The notes under the pieces are model-generated. The model was given only the letters and a program-made list of their open reading frames with translations, did not search any database and had not been told where the DNA came from. Position numbers and translations under genes: made by a program. This document shows, one piece after another, positions 15,569 through 24,245 of a stretch of 35,527 nucleotides of DNA. This DNA comes from Myxococcus xanthus (lineage in GTDB: Bacteria > Myxococcota > Myxococcia > Myxococcales > Myxococcaceae). Position 1 is the first letter of the stretch; each line of letters starts with the position of its first letter. The stretch is taken from the NCBI RefSeq assembly GCF_013116825.1, contig NZ_JABFNS010000099.1:1-35527 (forward strand). Reading direction: 5' to 3'.

Positions 15569-16099
15569 ATGGTGTCCGTGAATCAGCTCCGCCCCTTCGC
15601 CGGTGCCTCGCTGGACGCGTTCCGGGCCGCGTCCGGCCCCGTGGCCCTCATCCAGCAGCCCGTGGAACTCGTCGGCCAGCACAGCCGGGGCCTGGCGGCA
15701 CGCACCGTCGGCATGGCGCACCGCGCGTATATGGACGAGCGGCTGCTCGCCATGCTCCGCGACTTCGACAACCTGGAGGTCCGCTTCCTCCAGCCCTCTG
15801 TGGACGGCGAGGAGCTGACGGTCGGCCGCACCGAGGCGTGCGACCTGGTGGTGCCCGACCCGTCCGTCTCCCAGCATCACGCCACGCTGCGCTGGAACGC
15901 CGCCCGCGGCGGCTTCTCCGTGCGTGACGCCGAGTCCATGAACGGCACCTTCATCAACGGCGCCCCCCTGGGCTACCGCGCCCAGGTGCTGCTCCACGAC
16001 GGGGACACCCTGGCCTTCGGCGACGCCCAGTTCCTCTACCTTCGCGCCGAAACCGTCTACGAACACCTGCGCCTGGCCAGCCCGAAGAAAGCCCCCTGA
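15569..16099 (+). CDS. FHA-domain protein
   Basis: 176 aa from ATG 15569, with GGTGGAG nearby as ribosome site. The FHA domain occupies about 68-160 and shows the phosphothreonine-binding pattern: Gly86-Arg87 ('VGRTEACDLVV'), Ser101-x-x-His104 ('SVSQHH') and Asn125-Gly126 ('MNGTFING'). An N-terminal ~65-residue helical extension is unassigned. FHA proteins read phosphothreonine made by Ser/Thr kinases, which myxobacteria have in large number; no kinase is visible in this window. Cytoplasmic, no signal peptide. It converges on the lipoprotein gene with a 13-bp gap. Confidence 0.9.
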   Translation: MVSVNQLRPFAGASLDAFRAASGPVALIQQPVELVGQHSRGLAARTVGMAHRAYMDERLLAMLRDFDNLEVRFLQPSVDGEELTVGRTEACDLVVPDPSVSQHHATLRWNAARGGFSVRDAESMNGTFINGAPLGYRAQVLLHDGDTLAFGDAQFLYLRAETVYEHLRLASPKKAP

Positions 16100-16112
16100 G
16101 CCAGCCCGAGGC

Positions 16113-16643
16113 TCACGGAATGGCCTGGATGGCCTCCACCACCGCCTTGCGCAGGTAGGAGCGGAGGTCCGTCTGCGCCTGGTACATGCCAATCGTGGAG
16201 ACGGTGCGCGTGGGGTTGCTCCACCGCAGCTTGCCGCTGGGGCTCACCACCCCTGTCTCCAGCAGCACCTCCGCGCGGCCCATCACTTGGGCGGACGTCA
16301 CGTCCACCCAGTTCAGCACCACCACCACTCCGGCCTCGGCCTCGTTGTCCTGGATCATCGCCACCACCTCTTGGATGGTGGGTGACGGCGCCTGGGAGAT
16401 GCGCGTCCCCACCACCTCGAAGCCCCGCTCACTCAGCGTGGCCTGGGCCTGGCTGACGAGCACCGAACGGGGATTGCCTTCCCCCATCATGTCCTGCCGG
16501 TACGTGTAGGTCGGCAGCGCATCCACCCGGGAGCCCACCACCACCACCACCTTGCGCAGGGCCCCCGGCGGGCGAACCTGACGCGGAGCGCACGAAGCGA
16601 GCAGGAGGCAAAGCAGGACGGCCGCGGGACGGAGGACGCGCAT
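16113..16643 (-). CDS. Predicted lipoprotein of unknown function
   Basis: 176 aa starting at ATG 16643. The start is chosen because it gives a clean lipoprotein signal: basic MRVLRP, a hydrophobic run, and a lipobox Leu15-Ala-Ser-Cys18. The mature part is a compact alpha/beta domain ('VVVVVGSRVDALPTY', 'SQAQATLSERGFEVVGTR', 'VVVVLNWVDVTSAQVMG') with no family I recognise. It lies 52 bp after the imuB stop on the same strand, so it could be co-transcribed with imuA-imuB, but nothing in the protein suggests a DNA-damage role. Confidence 0.75.
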   Translation of the reverse strand: MRVLRPAAVLLCLLLASCAPRQVRPPGALRKVVVVVGSRVDALPTYTYRQDMMGEGNPRSVLVSQAQATLSERGFEVVGTRISQAPSPTIQEVVAMIQDNEAEAGVVVVLNWVDVTSAQVMGRAEVLLETGVVSPSGKLRWSNPTRTVSTIGMYQAQTDLRSYLRKAVVEAIQAIP

Positions 16644-16695
16644 GACGGGGAACCTGGGAGACGGGTACGAGGCCACTATGCTGGGCCCCTGGGCC

Positions 16696-18207
16696 TCAGT
16701 CGAACAGTCCCTGGAGGTAGAAACGTCCATCCCGTCCGTCGCGGAACACCCAGGCGGGGCCCAGCCCCTCGAAGTGGACCCGGTAGTAGTCCCGTTGAAA
16801 GGGCGTCTCCGACCACCACTCCCCGCCCAGCCGCTCCGGCCCCGTGAGCGCCGTCACCCGGTGCCGCCGGCCCGCCATGCGCGCGGCCAGCAAGCGTCCG
16901 GACTCCGCCACTTCCGCGTCCAGACACGCCGGCTCCGCCAGCAACCGGGAGGGCCGCTCCCGTGAGGCCACCGACACCGCGGCGCGCCGGGCGCCTGGCT
17001 CCAGCAACTCCGCCGACAGGCCCCGCCGCGCCTCCGGAGGCCGGAAGGCCCGTGTTCCATGGGCCGCCTCGGGCCGGTGGACCGCCTCCAGGCCCGCCGC
17101 GAAGAGCGACGCCTCCCCCAACGTGGACGCCAGCCGCGACAGCACGACTTCCAGCGCCGCGTCGCCCTCCGGCGCGTCCCCCAGCGCGAGCTGCTGTCCT
17201 CCGTCCTCGGAGTGCTCGTCCACCCGAGCGGACACCTCCGCCACCGGGTTCTCCAGCCGCAGCTCCTCCAGCCGGTGCCGCGCCAGTTCGTGCAACAGCT
17301 TCGCCCGCGCCGTGGGCCGCGCCAGCGTCAGCGTCACCTGCCGTTGCCCCGAGGGGTCCAGCTTCAGCGTGAAGGTGAGCCGCACCGCCGCCCGGCACCG
17401 CCCGGACAACCGTGCCCCCAGCCGGTCCGTCAACGTCTTGAGCGCGAAGCGCAGCGGCTCGAAGGACTCGGCCGGGAAGTCCAGCACCACGCGCTCCTCC
17501 AACACCTCTTCCAGCGCCGCGGGGACGAAGGGCGTGTCGTCCTCTCCGCGGCACCGCGCATGGACCCGTGCGCCAGCCGCGCCGCCCCGGGCCGCCACGG
17601 CCCCCATGGGCAGCGCCGCCACCTCCCCCAGCGTGGTGAGGCCCAGCGCGGAGAACGCCGCCCCCTCACGGCCTTCCAACGCGGACAGCGGCAACGGCGC
17701 CAGGGCCCGAGCACTGTCCCCTGGAGCCACCACCTCCACCCGGCGCGCGCCATGCCGAGCCACCGCGCGCGAGGTGAAGGCCTCCGAGGCCACCACCACA
17801 TGCGCCCGGTAACCCAGCTCGGCGCACAGCGACAGCATCCGCGTGCCCAGGCCTTCCTCGCCGTCGCACAGGTGCGCGGCCCCCGCGTCCAGCCACAATC
17901 CGTCCGGCGCGCAGAGCTGGAACCCCGGGGCCAGTGGCAGCAGCGCCTCGCCCAGCGCCGTCAGCGCGCGCAGCTCGTCCTCCGGGCGGTAGTCGAAGTG
18001 CCGCAGCCCCGGCTCCAGCGCGGTGGCCGCCGTCAGCGTCATCCCCGGGCGCACCCCCGCCTTCAGCGCCGAGGTGGAGGCGAAGGCCACGCGGCGCTGA
18101 CCACGCACCGCCTCCACCAGCACGAAGGGACGGCCCGCAAGTTCTGGGGACTCCACCACCCGGCGCTGCACCGGGAAGCGGGTGAGGTGCAGATAGGCCC
18201 TGCGCAT
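16696..18207 (-). CDS. imuB: ImuB, Y-family-like mutasome subunit
   Basis: 503 aa. It has the palm/fingers/little-finger layout of Y-family polymerases, but the acidic active-site residues are absent (start 'AYLHLTRFPVQ' instead of a D-x-D/FF motif; 'DGLWLDAGA' in place of the SxDE strand), as usual in ImuB. A 'QLALGD' hexapeptide at 339-344 fits the place and pattern of the beta-clamp-binding motif known in ImuB (QLPLWG in Mycobacterium tuberculosis). ImuB links ImuA, DnaE2 and the sliding clamp in translesion synthesis. The start is ATG 18207 with GAGG upstream, 8 bp after the imuA stop, so it is operonic. The polymerase partner dnaE2 is elsewhere in the window. Confidence 0.9.
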   Translation of the reverse strand: MRRAYLHLTRFPVQRRVVESPELAGRPFVLVEAVRGQRRVAFASTSALKAGVRPGMTLTAATALEPGLRHFDYRPEDELRALTALGEALLPLAPGFQLCAPDGLWLDAGAAHLCDGEEGLGTRMLSLCAELGYRAHVVVASEAFTSRAVARHGARRVEVVAPGDSARALAPLPLSALEGREGAAFSALGLTTLGEVAALPMGAVAARGGAAGARVHARCRGEDDTPFVPAALEEVLEERVVLDFPAESFEPLRFALKTLTDRLGARLSGRCRAAVRLTFTLKLDPSGQRQVTLTLARPTARAKLLHELARHRLEELRLENPVAEVSARVDEHSEDGGQQLALGDAPEGDAALEVVLSRLASTLGEASLFAAGLEAVHRPEAAHGTRAFRPPEARRGLSAELLEPGARRAAVSVASRERPSRLLAEPACLDAEVAESGRLLAARMAGRRHRVTALTGPERLGGEWWSETPFQRDYYRVHFEGLGPAWVFRDGRDGRFYLQGLFD

Positions 18208-18215
18208 GTCGTGCC

Positions 18216-19088
18216 TCAGTGCGCCGGCAGGGCCGCGTCCAGCCCCTGCCGCATGGGCGGCATGGGCGCGTCACGGCCGGGACGCTGGCCCAGGATGCCC
18301 AGCCCGTTGCGCAGCGCCCCGGACTGATCTCGCAGGAAGTCCGGCGTGCCGTCCTCCGAGTCCTCGGCCACGTCCAGCAACCGGCCGCCTCCCTCCAGCC
18401 CCAGCGCCGGGTACAGCGCGCTCCACGGCAGCTCCGCCCGCGCGCCCGTGCCCCCCTGCCGGCTGCGCACCACCTCGACCGACCAGCCGTCTCCGTCCCG
18501 GGCCTCCGTCCGCAGCCGGACCACGCCGTCCGCTGGGGACTCTGGCGAAGTCAGCAGCAGGAGCAGCCCGCCGCCGCGCGCCGCCGCGTCCGCCAGCTTG
18601 CGCGCCTCCGCCAGGGCCACCCGGCACGCGCGCCCGTCGGGGTTCACGCCGCGCGTCAGGTCCAGCACCACGCAAGCGAAGGCTCCGCTCCGGGCCAGTT
18701 GCACCGCCGCCCAGACGCGCTGCTCAGGCGCCTGCGGCCTGACGATGAGCAGCCGCTCCAGGTCCACGCCCAGGGCCGCGGCCGAGGGCGAGTAGAGCTC
18801 CCGGGGGCCGTCCACCCAGGCGCACAGCCGCGCCTCCTGGTGCGCCGCGGCCACCGCGTGCAGCGCCAGGCTGGTGCGCCCCGAGGCCGCCTCACCGCAC
18901 AGCTCCACCACCTGCCCCAGTGGCAGGCCCCCCGTCGGCAGCAGGGCGTCCACCGCCGACAGGCCCGTGCGGAGCACCGCCAGGTAGCGCCGGGGCGCCG
19001 CCTGCAACTGGCGGATCCGCTCCCGAAGCTGCTCCACGACCGAGCCCGTCCCCTGCCCCGCTCCCACTCGCTGCTCCGCCGCGCTCAT
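18216..19088 (-). CDS. imuA: ImuA, RecA-like mutasome subunit
   Basis: 290 aa with a RecA/RadA-like fold. 'TGLSAVDALLPTGGLPLGQVVEL' leads into a phosphate loop GEAASGRTS at 65-73, where Arg replaces the usual Lys, as commonly in ImuA. 'ACVVLDLT' is the later acidic strand. ImuA works with ImuB and DnaE2 in damage-induced mutagenesis; it is cytoplasmic. ATG 19088 is preceded by GAGGAGG, a strong ribosome site. It is followed by imuB after 8 bp. No LexA-like box was found in the 142 bp upstream. An ACCCGC/GCGGGT hairpin at 19204-19219 just beyond the neighbouring stop is a weak terminator candidate. Confidence 0.87.
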   Translation of the reverse strand: MSAAEQRVGAGQGTGSVVEQLRERIRQLQAAPRRYLAVLRTGLSAVDALLPTGGLPLGQVVELCGEAASGRTSLALHAVAAAHQEARLCAWVDGPRELYSPSAAALGVDLERLLIVRPQAPEQRVWAAVQLARSGAFACVVLDLTRGVNPDGRACRVALAEARKLADAAARGGGLLLLLTSPESPADGVVRLRTEARDGDGWSVEVVRSRQGGTGARAELPWSALYPALGLEGGGRLLDVAEDSEDGTPDFLRDQSGALRNGLGILGQRPGRDAPMPPMRQGLDAALPAH

Positions 19089-19230
19089 CTCGCCTCCTCG
19101 CCAGGCCCCTCCGGACCGGACGACCGGCGGGGCGGTCGTCCACTATCCTCGGAGGTCTGACATGCGCCTTCATGGGACGCATGGCGGTGGGTGCGTGGAG
19201 CAGACCCGCTGGTGCGGGTTCACCCGGGCA

Positions 19231-20445
19231 TCAGCCGGCGCAGAGGACCTTCACTTCCACCTTCTTGTCGTCCGCGCGGCGCAGGCAGCTCGACTGGAAG
19301 AACAGGCGGGCCGGGTACGCTTCCGTGGAGGCTTCGTAGCGCAGGTCGCCCGCGGCCACCGAGCACCGCTCCACCTCGTCATTGGCGCGCGTCAGCTCCA
19401 CCTGGACCAGCCGGGGGTCGGGCAGGTTCACCACCTCGATGCTCTGCGCCACCGTGGCCAGCTCCGCGATGCGCAGCAAGGTGTCTCGGTAGTTGTCCCG
19501 GCAGATGGAGTCGAGGTTGTCGAGCCCCTGGTCGAACGCCTCCGCCATGGCGCGCTGCCGGTGGCCAGGACCGTAGGAGGTCGGGCAGTCGACGTTGCGC
19601 ACGAAGACACCATCGGGCGTCGCATCGCGGATCAGCTCCGCCCGCTTGTCGGACAGCGCCACCGGACCAATCGTGGCCCAGAGCACCTGACGCGAGGCCC
19701 CCGTTGAATCCCGAAGCTGCTGGAACATGGCGAAGTACTCCTCCACCGGCGTCAGCAGATGGGACTGCTCACTGCAGTTGTCGATGGACGTGTCGTCGGA
19801 CACCCACACCGGCGGAGGGCGCTGGATGGTGCTGCAGTCTTCCTCGTCGGTGACCACCGCCACCAGCAGCCGCGCGCCGTCGCGCAGGAACCCGGCGTTG
19901 CCGTTCTCCGCCCCCGACGTTGACACCAGCGGCTCCGTCACGGCCAGCCGGACCGCCTCGAAGGGCGTCTCCTGCCCGCTGCCATCCGTCCCCTGGATCA
20001 CCAGCCGGCGGAACTTCTCCAGCACGTACGGATCCGTGCCGTCGATGAAGCGCTCGTCGGTGGGGTTGCCCGCCGCGTCCGGCACGCGCTGCAACCGGCC
20101 GGACTCCCTGGTGTACTCGCGGTACTGCTCCTGCCCCTGGAACATGGCCAGCCGGTACACGGACGTGGTGATCACGCCCACCCGGAAGTCCTGCGAGACG
20201 CCGCTGCCCTCCTTCAGCGCCTCCAGGAAGGCGGGCAGCTCCGTGGCGATGGCGTTCTGCTCCTCTTCCATGGATCCGGAGTTGTCGATGACGAAGAGGA
20301 TGTCCGTCTTCTGCGGCGCGATGACGGGGGACTCGCCCTCGCACTTCCCGGGGAGATTGGAGCCCGGTTCGTCGACGGGCGACCGGCACGACGTCCACAA
20401 GAGAGACGGCAACAGAAGCAGGTGGGCGAAGGGTCGGAGCTTCAT
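19231..20445 (-). CDS. von Willebrand A-domain lipoprotein
   Basis: 404 aa. ATG 20445 is preferred over the longer frame because it gives a signal peptide (MKLRPFAHLLLLPSLLWTSC). Cys20 could be lipidated, though Trp at the -3 position is unusual. The vWA domain starts near 45 with the metal-binding DNSGSM (Asp54, Ser56, Ser58); 'GRLLVAVVTDEEDCS'-type strands follow, with many cysteines typical of an exported protein. Such proteins usually mediate surface or periplasmic protein contacts. It is 142 bp upstream of imuA on the same strand and divergent from lonD. The function is unknown. Confidence 0.82.
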   Translation of the reverse strand: MKLRPFAHLLLLPSLLWTSCRSPVDEPGSNLPGKCEGESPVIAPQKTDILFVIDNSGSMEEEQNAIATELPAFLEALKEGSGVSQDFRVGVITTSVYRLAMFQGQEQYREYTRESGRLQRVPDAAGNPTDERFIDGTDPYVLEKFRRLVIQGTDGSGQETPFEAVRLAVTEPLVSTSGAENGNAGFLRDGARLLVAVVTDEEDCSTIQRPPPVWVSDDTSIDNCSEQSHLLTPVEEYFAMFQQLRDSTGASRQVLWATIGPVALSDKRAELIRDATPDGVFVRNVDCPTSYGPGHRQRAMAEAFDQGLDNLDSICRDNYRDTLLRIAELATVAQSIEVVNLPDPRLVQVELTRANDEVERCSVAAGDLRYEASTEAYPARLFFQSSCLRRADDKKVEVKVLCAG

Positions 20446-20574
20446 GGGGAGCCTCTCGAAGAGCTGCGCACCCCGGCGGGGCGCCGCGTCAGATGCTAGG
20501 GGGGCGATCATGCCCCACCCTACGTCCGGACGCGAGACTTCCGAGGAACCCTGGAGAGGTGACGGGGGGCGGAA

Positions 20575-20591
20575 AAACGCACACTGCGTTT
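20575..20591. promoter_or_regulatory. Perfect dyad upstream of lonD, possible operator
   Basis: AAACGCA-CAC-TGCGTTT, a perfect 7-bp inverted repeat with a 3-nt spacer, 90 bp before the lonD ATG and within the 236-bp divergent region. Size and symmetry fit a dimeric repressor/activator site. The downstream 80 bp are relatively A/T-rich and probably hold the promoter. No regulator is identified. Confidence 0.45.
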
Positions 20592-20681
20592 GCCATGTCC
20601 GTTTTGGTTGTTACGTTGGTTCATCCGCCGCAGAAAACCTGGAAATGTTCACTGGTTGTCGAAGGGAAAAGGCTGAATTTC

Positions 20682-23165
20682 ATGTCCGATGAGAAGAAGA
20701 AGGGCTCCGCTGCGAGCGCTATGCCCACCGCGATGGCCCCTCCGGGGCTCATCAACAAGGAAGACATCCCGCAGGTGCTTCCCATCCTCCCCCTGCGCAA
20801 CAGTGTCTTCTTCCCGGGCGGGGTGCTTCCGCTGGCCGTCGGCCGCCAGAAGACCATCGCCCTGATCAAGGACGCCGTGCGTGACGACCAGGTCATCGGT
20901 GTCGTCACCCAGCGCCGCGCCGAAGAAGAAGATCCGGGTGCCGCCGACCTCTACACCATGGGGACGGTCGCCCGCATCGTGAAGCTCCTGAAGATGGGCG
21001 AGGACAACTACTCGCTCGTGGTGCAGGGGCTCGCCCGCTTCCGCGTGGTGGAGCTGGTCCAGGAAGCGCCTTACCTCAAGGCCCGCGTGGACGCCGTGGA
21101 GGACAAGACCTCTTCGGAGAACGTGGAAGTCGAGGCGCTGGGCATCAACCTCAAGAAGCTGGCGCGCGAGGTCATCGAGCTGATGCCCGAGCTGCCCGCC
21201 GCCGCCACCGAGCTGGTGGAGAGCATCACCCACCCCGGCCACCTGGCGGACCTGATCGCCGCCAACGTGGACGTGCCCATCGAGGAGAAGCAGGCCGTCC
21301 TGGAGACGGTGGACCTCAAGGCCCGGATGAAGCTCGTGCTGGAGCTGCTCAACCGGAAGCGGGAGATCCTCAAGCTCTCCAACAAGATCGACTCCGCCGT
21401 GAAGGGCGAGATGTCGAAGACCCAGCGCGAGTACTACCTGCGCCAGCAGCTCAAGGCCATCAAGGAAGAGCTGGGGGAGATGGGCGAGGAGGAAGAGGAG
21501 CTCGACGAGCTGCAGGAGCGCCTGAAGAAGGCCAGCCTGCCGCCCGACGTGGAGAAGGTCGCCAACAAGGAGCTCAACCGCCTGAAGACGATTCCGGCGG
21601 CCTCCAGCGAGTACACCGTCGCGCGCACCTACCTGGATTGGATCGCCGACCTGCCGTGGGCGAAGCTCTCCGAGGACAACCTCGACATCGAGAACGCGCG
21701 CCAGCAGCTGGACAAGGATCACTTCGGCATCAAGAAGGTGAAGAAGCGCATCCTGGAGTACCTGGCCGTCCGCAAGCTGAAGAACGACATGCGTGGCCCC
21801 ATCCTGTGCCTCGTCGGTCCGCCGGGCGTCGGCAAGACGTCGCTGGGCCAGAGCGTGGCCAAGGCCACGGGCCGCAAGTTCGTGCGCCTGTCGCTGGGCG
21901 GCGTGCGTGACGAGGCGGAGATCCGCGGCCACCGCCGGACCTATGTGGGCGCCCTCCCCGGCCGCTTCATCCAGAGCATGAAGAAGGCCGGCACGAAGAA
22001 CCCGGTCATGATGCTGGACGAAATTGACAAGCTCGGCGCCGACTTCCGTGGCGACCCGAGCGCGGCGCTCCTCGAGGTGCTGGATCCGGAGCAGAACAAC
22101 ACGTTCAGCGACCACTACCTCGACGTGCCCTTCGATTTGTCCAAGGTGATGTTCGTCGCCACGGCGAACCAGCTCGACCCCATCCCCGGTCCGCTGCGTG
22201 ACCGCATGGAGATCATCGAGCTGACGGGCTACACCTTCGAGGAGAAGCAGAGCATCGCCCGCATCCACCTGGTGCCCAAGCAGCTCAAGGAGCACGGGCT
22301 GAGCCCGGACCACATCGACATCACCGACGAGGCGCTGCTCACGCTGACCACCGCGTACACGCGCGAGGCCGGTGTGCGTAACCTGGAGCGCCGCATCGCG
22401 GACATCTGCCGCGCGGTGGCGGTGGAGGTGGCCGGCGGGAAGACGGAGAAGCAGACCATCAACGCCGACCGGGTGAAGGAGATCCTGGGGCCCGAGATGT
22501 TCTACTCCGAGGTCGCCGAGCGCACCGAGGTTCCCGGTGTGGCCACGGGCTTGGCCTGGACGGCGGCGGGTGGCGACCTGCTCTTCATCGAGGCGACGAA
22601 GATGGCGGGCAAGGGCGGCATGACGCTCACCGGCCAGCTGGGCGACGTGATGAAGGAGAGCGCCACGGCGGCGCTGAGCTACCTGCGCAGCAAGGCCGAG
22701 CAGCTCGGCATCAGCCCGAACTTCCTGGAGAAGACGGACCTGCACCTGCACTTCCCGGCGGGCTCCATTCCGAAGGACGGGCCCTCCGCGGGCGTCACCA
22801 TCCTGACGGCGCTCACCAGCCTCCTGACGGGCATCCGCGTGCGTCACGACACGGCGATGACGGGCGAGGCCACGCTGCGTGGCCTGGTGCTGCCGGTGGG
22901 TGGCATCAAGGAGAAGGTGCTGGCGGCGCACCGGGCGGGCATCAAGCGGGTCATCCTGCCCGAGCGGTGCCGCAAGGACCTGATCGACGTGCCGGACCAG
23001 GCGCGCAACGAGCTGGAGTTCATCTTCGTCACCCACATGGATGACGTCCTGAAGGCGGCGCTGGAGACGCCTCCCTTCGGCGTGGCGGGCACCCCGGGCG
23101 GCGAGCCGGGCAAGGAGACTCCGCTGCCGAAGCCGGCCGAGTCCGCCCCCGAGGTCCGCGCCTAG
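20682..23165 (+). CDS. lonD: ATP-dependent Lon protease, LonD/BsgA type
   Basis: 827 aa from ATG 20682, with GAAGGGA upstream; the longer in-frame extension is rejected. Order: N-terminal substrate domain, coiled region (about 240-300), AAA+ ATPase (Walker A GPPGVGKT near 378-385, Walker B MMLDEIDK), sensor region, then the S16 peptidase with Ser702 (DGPSAG) and Lys745 (GGIKEK). It degrades folded and regulatory proteins using ATP in the cytoplasm. M. xanthus has two Lons, vegetative LonV and developmental LonD (BsgA); the N-terminus and length match my memory of LonD, which is needed for fruiting-body development. The Pro/Glu tail is disordered. It ends in a strong terminator. Confidence 0.95.
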   Translation: MSDEKKKGSAASAMPTAMAPPGLINKEDIPQVLPILPLRNSVFFPGGVLPLAVGRQKTIALIKDAVRDDQVIGVVTQRRAEEEDPGAADLYTMGTVARIVKLLKMGEDNYSLVVQGLARFRVVELVQEAPYLKARVDAVEDKTSSENVEVEALGINLKKLAREVIELMPELPAAATELVESITHPGHLADLIAANVDVPIEEKQAVLETVDLKARMKLVLELLNRKREILKLSNKIDSAVKGEMSKTQREYYLRQQLKAIKEELGEMGEEEEELDELQERLKKASLPPDVEKVANKELNRLKTIPAASSEYTVARTYLDWIADLPWAKLSEDNLDIENARQQLDKDHFGIKKVKKRILEYLAVRKLKNDMRGPILCLVGPPGVGKTSLGQSVAKATGRKFVRLSLGGVRDEAEIRGHRRTYVGALPGRFIQSMKKAGTKNPVMMLDEIDKLGADFRGDPSAALLEVLDPEQNNTFSDHYLDVPFDLSKVMFVATANQLDPIPGPLRDRMEIIELTGYTFEEKQSIARIHLVPKQLKEHGLSPDHIDITDEALLTLTTAYTREAGVRNLERRIADICRAVAVEVAGGKTEKQTINADRVKEILGPEMFYSEVAERTEVPGVATGLAWTAAGGDLLFIEATKMAGKGGMTLTGQLGDVMKESATAALSYLRSKAEQLGISPNFLEKTDLHLHFPAGSIPKDGPSAGVTILTALTSLLTGIRVRHDTAMTGEATLRGLVLPVGGIKEKVLAAHRAGIKRVILPERCRKDLIDVPDQARNELEFIFVTHMDDVLKAALETPPFGVAGTPGGEPGKETPLPKPAESAPEVRA

Positions 23166-23195
23166 CGCACGGCCTTCCAGCCGGTAGGAAGTGAC

Positions 23196-23237
23196 ACGGG
23201 CAGGTTCCCTTCTTCCGGGGACCTGCCCGTTGTCTTT
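23196..23237 (+). terminator. Intrinsic terminator of lonD
   Basis: A 14-bp stem (23196-23209 with 23217-23230; one G-U pair) around a 7-nt loop, followed by TGTCTTT. It lies 30 bp beyond the lonD stop. It also stands 16 bp beyond the stop of the convergent LysM gene and may end both transcripts. Confidence 0.85.
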
Positions 23238-23253
23238 GCGGGGCAGGTGGCGT

Positions 23254-24222
23254 TCAGAGCGAGAACAGGAAGTGTCGCGGCTCCGGGACGCGCTTCACCC
23301 GCAGGATGTGGCTGTGCTCCACAGGCAGCCGGGAGACGGCCTCTGGCCGGGGAACGTAGAGGATGCCGGGGTCATCCTCTCGGGTGAAGACGTACTGCCC
23401 ACGCGAGCCCCTGCGCGTGCAGCCCACATCGAGGATGAGATGCCGCTCGATGTCCGCCGCATCCGTGGTGTTCCAGTTGAAGCGGGTGAGCTCCTCCACC
23501 GTGAGGCCATACATCTCCGCCACGCTCTCCAGCGTCTCTCCGTCGATGACCCGGTGCTGGGTGACACGTGCGAGGAAGCGCGGCGCGCTGGCCACCCTCG
23601 CCGCTTGACCTCGCTTCGCGGGCTTTTGCTGGGACCAGGGGCCTCCCGTCCGCACCAGCGCCAACGTGTTGTCCAGGGTGGCCCCTTCGAGGTCGGGCAG
23701 GACGTCGGCGCCCCCCTTCGGGACGCCTTTCAGGTCGATGCGGCCCTCTGAATCCGTCCGGGCCTGATGCTCGGACTGGTCGTCGAGCTGGATGCGCAGC
23801 TGGATGCCGGCAATGGGCACATCGGTCGTGTCGTCCACCACCTGAAGCCGTAGCCAGACCGGCTCCTCCACTGGAACAGGCACACACGCAGGCTGGGGAA
23901 CGGAGAATGACGGCGAAACGGAGGCCTCGCGCGGCGGAGCCTGCGCCAGCCGAAGGACCCCCGAGTCCAGAAGGAGCGCGGCCTGCCGCACGACTTCGTC
24001 CACCGGCAGCGGCGCGCGCATCCCGCTGCGGTGTCCATGGATGTAGACCAGTGATTGGAGCGTCCGCTGGTTGGATGAATCCTGCGCGAACTGGCGCAAT
24101 CTCCGCTCCAGCGCCCAGCCCCGCGCAGGAGTCACGAGCGTGTACCCGTTGGGCAGACCCTCATGGAGCGCGAGGACAATGTACTCGCGCAACCCGTCTT
24201 TCAGACAAGGGTGGAGAAACAT
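23254..24222 (-). CDS. LysM-domain protein with carboxypeptidase-regulatory-like domain
   Basis: 322 aa. An N-terminal helical part (1-~95) leads to a beta-sandwich of the carboxypeptidase-regulatory type at about 122-175 ('VPIAGIQLRIQLDDQSEHQARTD'). A basic linker follows, then a LysM-like module at about 220-267 ('RVIDGETLESVAEMYGLTVEELTRFN'), which in general binds peptidoglycan glycans. No signal peptide is visible despite the wall-binding domain. It is last in a four-gene minus-strand run and 23 bp after the transglycosylase-like gene, with AGGTG as ribosome site. It could be a wall-binding accessory or carrier for the upstream enzymes; the role is inferred. Confidence 0.75.
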   Translation of the reverse strand: MFLHPCLKDGLREYIVLALHEGLPNGYTLVTPARGWALERRLRQFAQDSSNQRTLQSLVYIHGHRSGMRAPLPVDEVVRQAALLLDSGVLRLAQAPPREASVSPSFSVPQPACVPVPVEEPVWLRLQVVDDTTDVPIAGIQLRIQLDDQSEHQARTDSEGRIDLKGVPKGGADVLPDLEGATLDNTLALVRTGGPWSQQKPAKRGQAARVASAPRFLARVTQHRVIDGETLESVAEMYGLTVEELTRFNWNTTDAADIERHLILDVGCTRRGSRGQYVFTREDDPGILYVPRPEAVSRLPVEHSHILRVKRVPEPRHFLFSL

Positions 24223-24245
24223 GCTGTCACCTGAATGAGATGTCT

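Noticed and set aside
19089..19230. A LexA box upstream of imuA.
   Set aside because: The only half-site-like sequence (GGTTCACC near 19217-19224) lacks a matching partner half-site and fails most consensus positions.
20605..20620. Possible sigma-54 promoter (TGG...TTGG) upstream of lonD.
   Set aside because: The -12 element would be TTGG instead of TTGC, so the essential GC is missing.
20649..23036. A 795-codon open frame antisense to lonD.
   Set aside because: Long antisense frames are expected in high-GC genes with strong third-position bias; the translation is His/Leu/Arg-rich with no domain, whereas lonD is certain.
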